This document shows positions 5,306-7,381 of a stretch of DNA of 7,381 nt, in pieces. The DNA comes from Candidatus Bathyarchaeota archaeon (GTDB lineage Archaea; Thermoproteota; Bathyarchaeia; Bathyarchaeales; Bathyarchaeaceae): contig JAPUUO010000072.1 of assembly GCA_026967815.1 (NCBI GenBank), positions 1 to 7,381 of the forward strand, given 5' to 3'. Position numbers and translations under genes: made by a program. The notes beneath the pieces were generated by a model. It made no database searches and was not told where the DNA came from. It saw only the letters and a program-made list of their open reading frames with translations. How positions within the stretch are numbered: position 1 is the stretch's first letter; each line of letters starts with the position of its first letter.

Positions 5306-6145
5306 ATGCCTGAAGTGAGAGTGATAATCCCGAATGATTTAGAGAGAGCCTTGGAAGCGCTGGTAAAGGCAGGGTTTGCTGGCAACAAGGCTGAGCTGGC
5401 TAGAACGGCGATCACCCATTTCCTCTCAACGGTTCCCACTCAACTACAGAAAGGGTACGACCTAGAAACAGCGTTTTCTCCAGACGGAAGAATCTTTCAA
5501 CTCGAATATGCAATGGAATCTATGAAGAGAGGCGGCTCCATCGTGGGAGTACGCTGTCAGGAAGGCGTGGTGTTAGCTAAAGAATTGCCCAAAAAGGAAG
5601 CTGAGCTACTAGTATTGCCCAATCCATTTGCTCAAACTTTCAGAATAAGCGAAAACATCGGCGTAGTGTATTGTGGAATACTTTCAGATGGTTTTTTCAT
5701 CATCGAGGAGGCTCGAAAGCATGCTGAGTTACTGGAGAAAGAAGGCATAGTTGACATCGAGACCTTGGCTAAGCGACTTACGCTTTTCATGCAACCTTTT
5801 GCACAGAGAAAGGATGTTCGACCGTTTGCTGTGGCTTTGATTATCGGCGGTTTGGATTCAAAAAATATACCCAGATTGTTTCTGCTGAACAGTGCTGGGC
5901 TGGCTCACGAATACAAAGCATGCAACGTCGGGGTCGGCGGTGAAGAATCGAAAAGAATATTGAAAGAGGGATACAGGCCTGACCTTGGTTTAGAAGAAGC
6001 CACGATGCTGACTATTAAAGCTGCTTTGAGAGAGAAGAGAAAGCCAGAAGACGTGCTAGTTGCGGTCATTGATGTAAAAACTGGAAAGTTTAGAAATGTA
6101 GCTATGGAAGAAAAGGAGCAAATGTGGGACAAAATATTCTCCTAG
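5306..6145 (+). CDS. RHH-domain/proteasome alpha-subunit fusion (divergent alpha paralogue)
   Basis: A 279-residue protein of two parts. Residues 1-45 are a ribbon-helix-helix (CopG/Arc-type) domain: strand EVRVIIP, helix DLERALEALVKAGF, turn with N27-K-A-E, and helix ELARTAITHFLSTV. Residues 50-279 are a proteasome alpha subunit. The alpha signature FSPDGRIFQLEYA is at 57-69, and VRPFAVALIIGG, LLNSAG, HEYKACNVGVGGEESK and LGLEEATMLTIKAAL follow in the order of archaeal PsmA. There is no N-terminal catalytic Thr, so this is not a beta subunit. Against Thermoplasma PsmA, the YDR gate motif is YDL (51-53) with one residue lost before FSPDG, R28 is M70, and the HbYX-pocket K66 is Q110. Known alpha subunits form the heptameric gate ring of the 20S particle. 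Here the gate region is replaced by an RHH module, so partner, stoichiometry and activity are open. The strong ribosome-binding site fixes the start. It diverges from an AbrB-like gene and ends in a T-run. Confidence 0.88.
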   Translation: MPEVRVIIPNDLERALEALVKAGFAGNKAELARTAITHFLSTVPTQLQKGYDLETAFSPDGRIFQLEYAMESMKRGGSIVGVRCQEGVVLAKELPKKEAELLVLPNPFAQTFRISENIGVVYCGILSDGFFIIEEARKHAELLEKEGIVDIETLAKRLTLFMQPFAQRKDVRPFAVALIIGGLDSKNIPRLFLLNSAGLAHEYKACNVGVGGEESKRILKEGYRPDLGLEEATMLTIKAALREKRKPEDVLVAVIDVKTGKFRNVAMEEKEQMWDKIFS

Positions 6146-6153
6146 CTTTCCCC

Positions 6154-6160
6154 TTTTTTT
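6154..6160 (+). terminator. T-run terminator after the RHH-proteasome gene
   Basis: Seven consecutive T residues begin 9 bases after the TAG stop. This is a typical archaeal U-tract terminator, and no plus-strand gene follows, so the fusion gene is probably monocistronic. Confidence 0.55.
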
Positions 6161-6266
6161 AAACCTTACAGATTATGCAGAAATTCGCCTGCTTGTATTC
6201 TCATGTAGCTTGTGATTGCACCCATCTTTTAGCTTAGACTGCATGTGCTCGTCAAATTTGTTTCAG

Positions 6267-7310
6267 TCAGCTCTGTTTCCTGGGCTTTGACCGGGTGATC
6301 AGAAGAGTTGTAACCACTCCGGCCAAGGTGGATGCTGCTCCGAGGAGAATGGAAAGGACAATTACTATGGGTGATAACGATACTTCAACGTTTATCGGTT
6401 CCGTTGGCGTGTAGCTTGAAATCATCAAATCCCTGTTTAGGGAACTCACGTTTCCGTTGTATTTGAGGACGGTTAGCCAAGCTTTGTACTGGAAGATTTC
6501 TCCGATTCGGAGGTCTATCTTAGACAAGTCGCCTTTTGAAAGTACAAATTCTATTGGCTTCCAACTTGCCACGGGAAGTCTATATTTCGCTTTTTGGAAG
6601 GGTAAATAGTCTTCGTTTACCTTGTCCTCAGTTAGGACAAACAGCGTTATTTCCGTGTCTCCACCCACAGGGCTTGTAATGACCAGAGGATAGTAGAGGA
6701 AATCTGAGTTGAATTTGTACAGTATCGGGTCTACGCTTTTTTCCTCTGGGGAAACAGTTATCAAATCCAAAACGTAATAGCGGAATCCTCTGTTCATATA
6801 GTCTTCAACAACTGACTCAAAGCTCCCTAGAGACACCAAGTCGTCAACACCACTGTTTTCCAGGAAATCGTCCATCCAGCTACTCAGTTCGGAGGTATCA
6901 CTTGCTTTGACCACTGTGATGTTGTGAGCGCCTATCTCCTCGTGAAAAACAACTTCCACGCTTCCAGAGCGAGCTTCACTTTTGCCACCGTACATGAACA
7001 GGTTTAGACCTTCATCCCAAATCAAGTTCTGAATTCGCTGAAAGGATTGGAAGCTTCCAGCCTCTACAGTAGGCTTTGATGGAAGCGGCAGAATCTCGAG
7101 GACCAAGGTTTGTTGGCTTGAAGATACATCTGTTGAGAGAATCATTATCTCCTCATGTCCGTTCCATGCAAGTATTGCTTTCTGTCCCGGCTCGTAAACT
7201 GAAACATCAGGGTTAACGGGAATCATTCCTCTGTCAGCATACACAGAAGAAGTACACATGGAGACTAGAAACAAGAACGCAACTATCCAAGTGAAGCGAA
7301 GTTTCTGCAA
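6267..7310 (-). CDS. DUF2330-family secreted protein with C-terminal membrane anchor
   Basis: A 347-residue protein when started at TTG 7310. Residues 1-25 form a signal peptide: basic QKLRF, a hydrophobic core, then SSVYA before a likely cleavage at A25/D26. The mature N-terminus DRGMIPVNPDVSVYEPGQKA, followed by ILAWNG and VLEILPLPSKP, is the recognisable DUF2330 signature. The rest is strand-rich and extracytoplasmic. Residues about 314-338 are a transmembrane helix followed by the basic tail RSKPRKQS, so the protein is anchored with its bulk outside. The function of DUF2330 is unknown to me. A TTG at 7370 would lengthen the protein by 20 residues, but a TATA-like box lies within that extension and a GGGG ribosome-binding site precedes TTG 7310, so the shorter form is chosen. 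It is convergent with the proteasome-like gene. Confidence 0.8.
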   Translation of the reverse strand: MQKLRFTWIVAFLFLVSMCTSSVYADRGMIPVNPDVSVYEPGQKAILAWNGHEEIMILSTDVSSSQQTLVLEILPLPSKPTVEAGSFQSFQRIQNLIWDEGLNLFMYGGKSEARSGSVEVVFHEEIGAHNITVVKASDTSELSSWMDDFLENSGVDDLVSLGSFESVVEDYMNRGFRYYVLDLITVSPEEKSVDPILYKFNSDFLYYPLVITSPVGGDTEITLFVLTEDKVNEDYLPFQKAKYRLPVASWKPIEFVLSKGDLSKIDLRIGEIFQYKAWLTVLKYNGNVSSLNRDLMISSYTPTEPINVEVSLSPIVIVLSILLGAASTLAGVVTTLLITRSKPRKQS

Positions 7311-7316
7311 ACAGAT

Positions 7317-7322
7317 CCCCTT
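7317..7322 (-). promoter_or_regulatory. Ribosome-binding site for TTG 7310
   Basis: AAGGGG on the minus strand ends 6 bases before the TTG that opens a textbook signal peptide. It is weaker than GGAGG but well placed. Confidence 0.5.
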
Positions 7323-7340
7323 CAATTCTTGGTTTTCTTC

Positions 7341-7350
7341 TCTTATAATA
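7341..7350 (-). promoter_or_regulatory. Candidate TATA box of the DUF2330 gene
   Basis: TATTATAAGA on the minus strand would place transcription start near 7320, giving a leader of roughly 10-14 bases before TTG 7310. Being downstream of the alternative TTG at 7370, it argues against the longer start. Confidence 0.5.
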
Positions 7351-7381
7351 CCACGGATTAGAACAACCAATTACATAGCGT

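Noticed and set aside
5905..6132. Minus-strand open frame within the proteasome-like gene
   Set aside because: Antisense shadow of the conserved C-terminal part of the alpha domain.
5306..6145. Proteasome beta subunit or bacterial HslV/Anbu
   Set aside because: The FSPDGRIFQLEYA signature is specific to alpha subunits and there is no N-terminal catalytic threonine after a propeptide.
1541..6160. Shared CCTAGCTTTCC followed by a T-run after two different plus-strand stop codons (1540 and 6141 regions)
   Set aside because: Eleven matching bases are expected by chance several times in a window this size. Both being at stop codons with T-runs is curious but not strong enough for a repeat family.
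7220..7310. Lipoprotein signal in the DUF2330 protein
   Set aside because: The cysteine in the signal peptide is preceded by Met, not Gly/Ala/Ser, and more signal-peptide-like residues follow it. A normal cleavage after SSVYA fits better.

Overview
The window looks like a piece of an archaeal chromosome of moderate GC content. The signs are a proteasome alpha-type protein, an RPB9/TFS-like zinc-ribbon protein, an AsnC-type regulator, AT-rich TATA-like boxes, and Shine-Dalgarno sites placed 6-8 bases before TTG and ATG starts. A MEDS-domain sensor and a DUF2330 secreted protein fit a Bathyarchaeia/TACK-type lineage best. That placement is inferred from the gene mix; no rRNA or other phylogenetic marker gene is present.

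Layout. (1) Positions 1-934, minus strand: a HAD-superfamily phosphatase, then 23 bases further on an RPB9/TFS-like zinc-ribbon protein cut by the left edge. (2) 935-1193: a 259-base gene-free divergent region with a symmetric TATA-like box and a 7-bp inverted repeat. (3) 1194-2216, plus strand: a small membrane protein with a C-terminal zinc ribbon and an AsnC-like winged-helix regulator. (4) 2281-5244, minus strand, in order of transcription: an AbrB/SpoVT-fold protein, a YdjM-like membrane hydrolase, a cysteine-rich PflA-like radical SAM protein and a MEDS-domain sensor. The first three are closely spaced and may be one operon. (5) 5306-6145, plus strand: the most unusual gene, a ribbon-helix-helix (RHH) domain fused to the front of a divergent proteasome alpha subunit. 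It shares a 61-base divergent promoter region with the AbrB gene. (6) 6267-7310, minus strand: a secreted, C-terminally anchored DUF2330 protein, convergent with the proteasome-like gene.

The main point of interest is the RHH-proteasome alpha fusion. The extra domain sits at the N-terminus, which in ordinary alpha subunits forms the gate of the 20S pore. The Arg of the YDR gate motif and the Lys that receives ATPase HbYX tails are both replaced (by Leu and Gln). This points to a paralogue that is not opened by ordinary proteasomal ATPases. A role as a capped or alternative alpha ring, or as a DNA-associated or self-regulating protein, is inference.

Several genes appear to start at TTG codons supported by strong ribosome-binding sites. 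This moves some starts inward from the longest possible reading frames.
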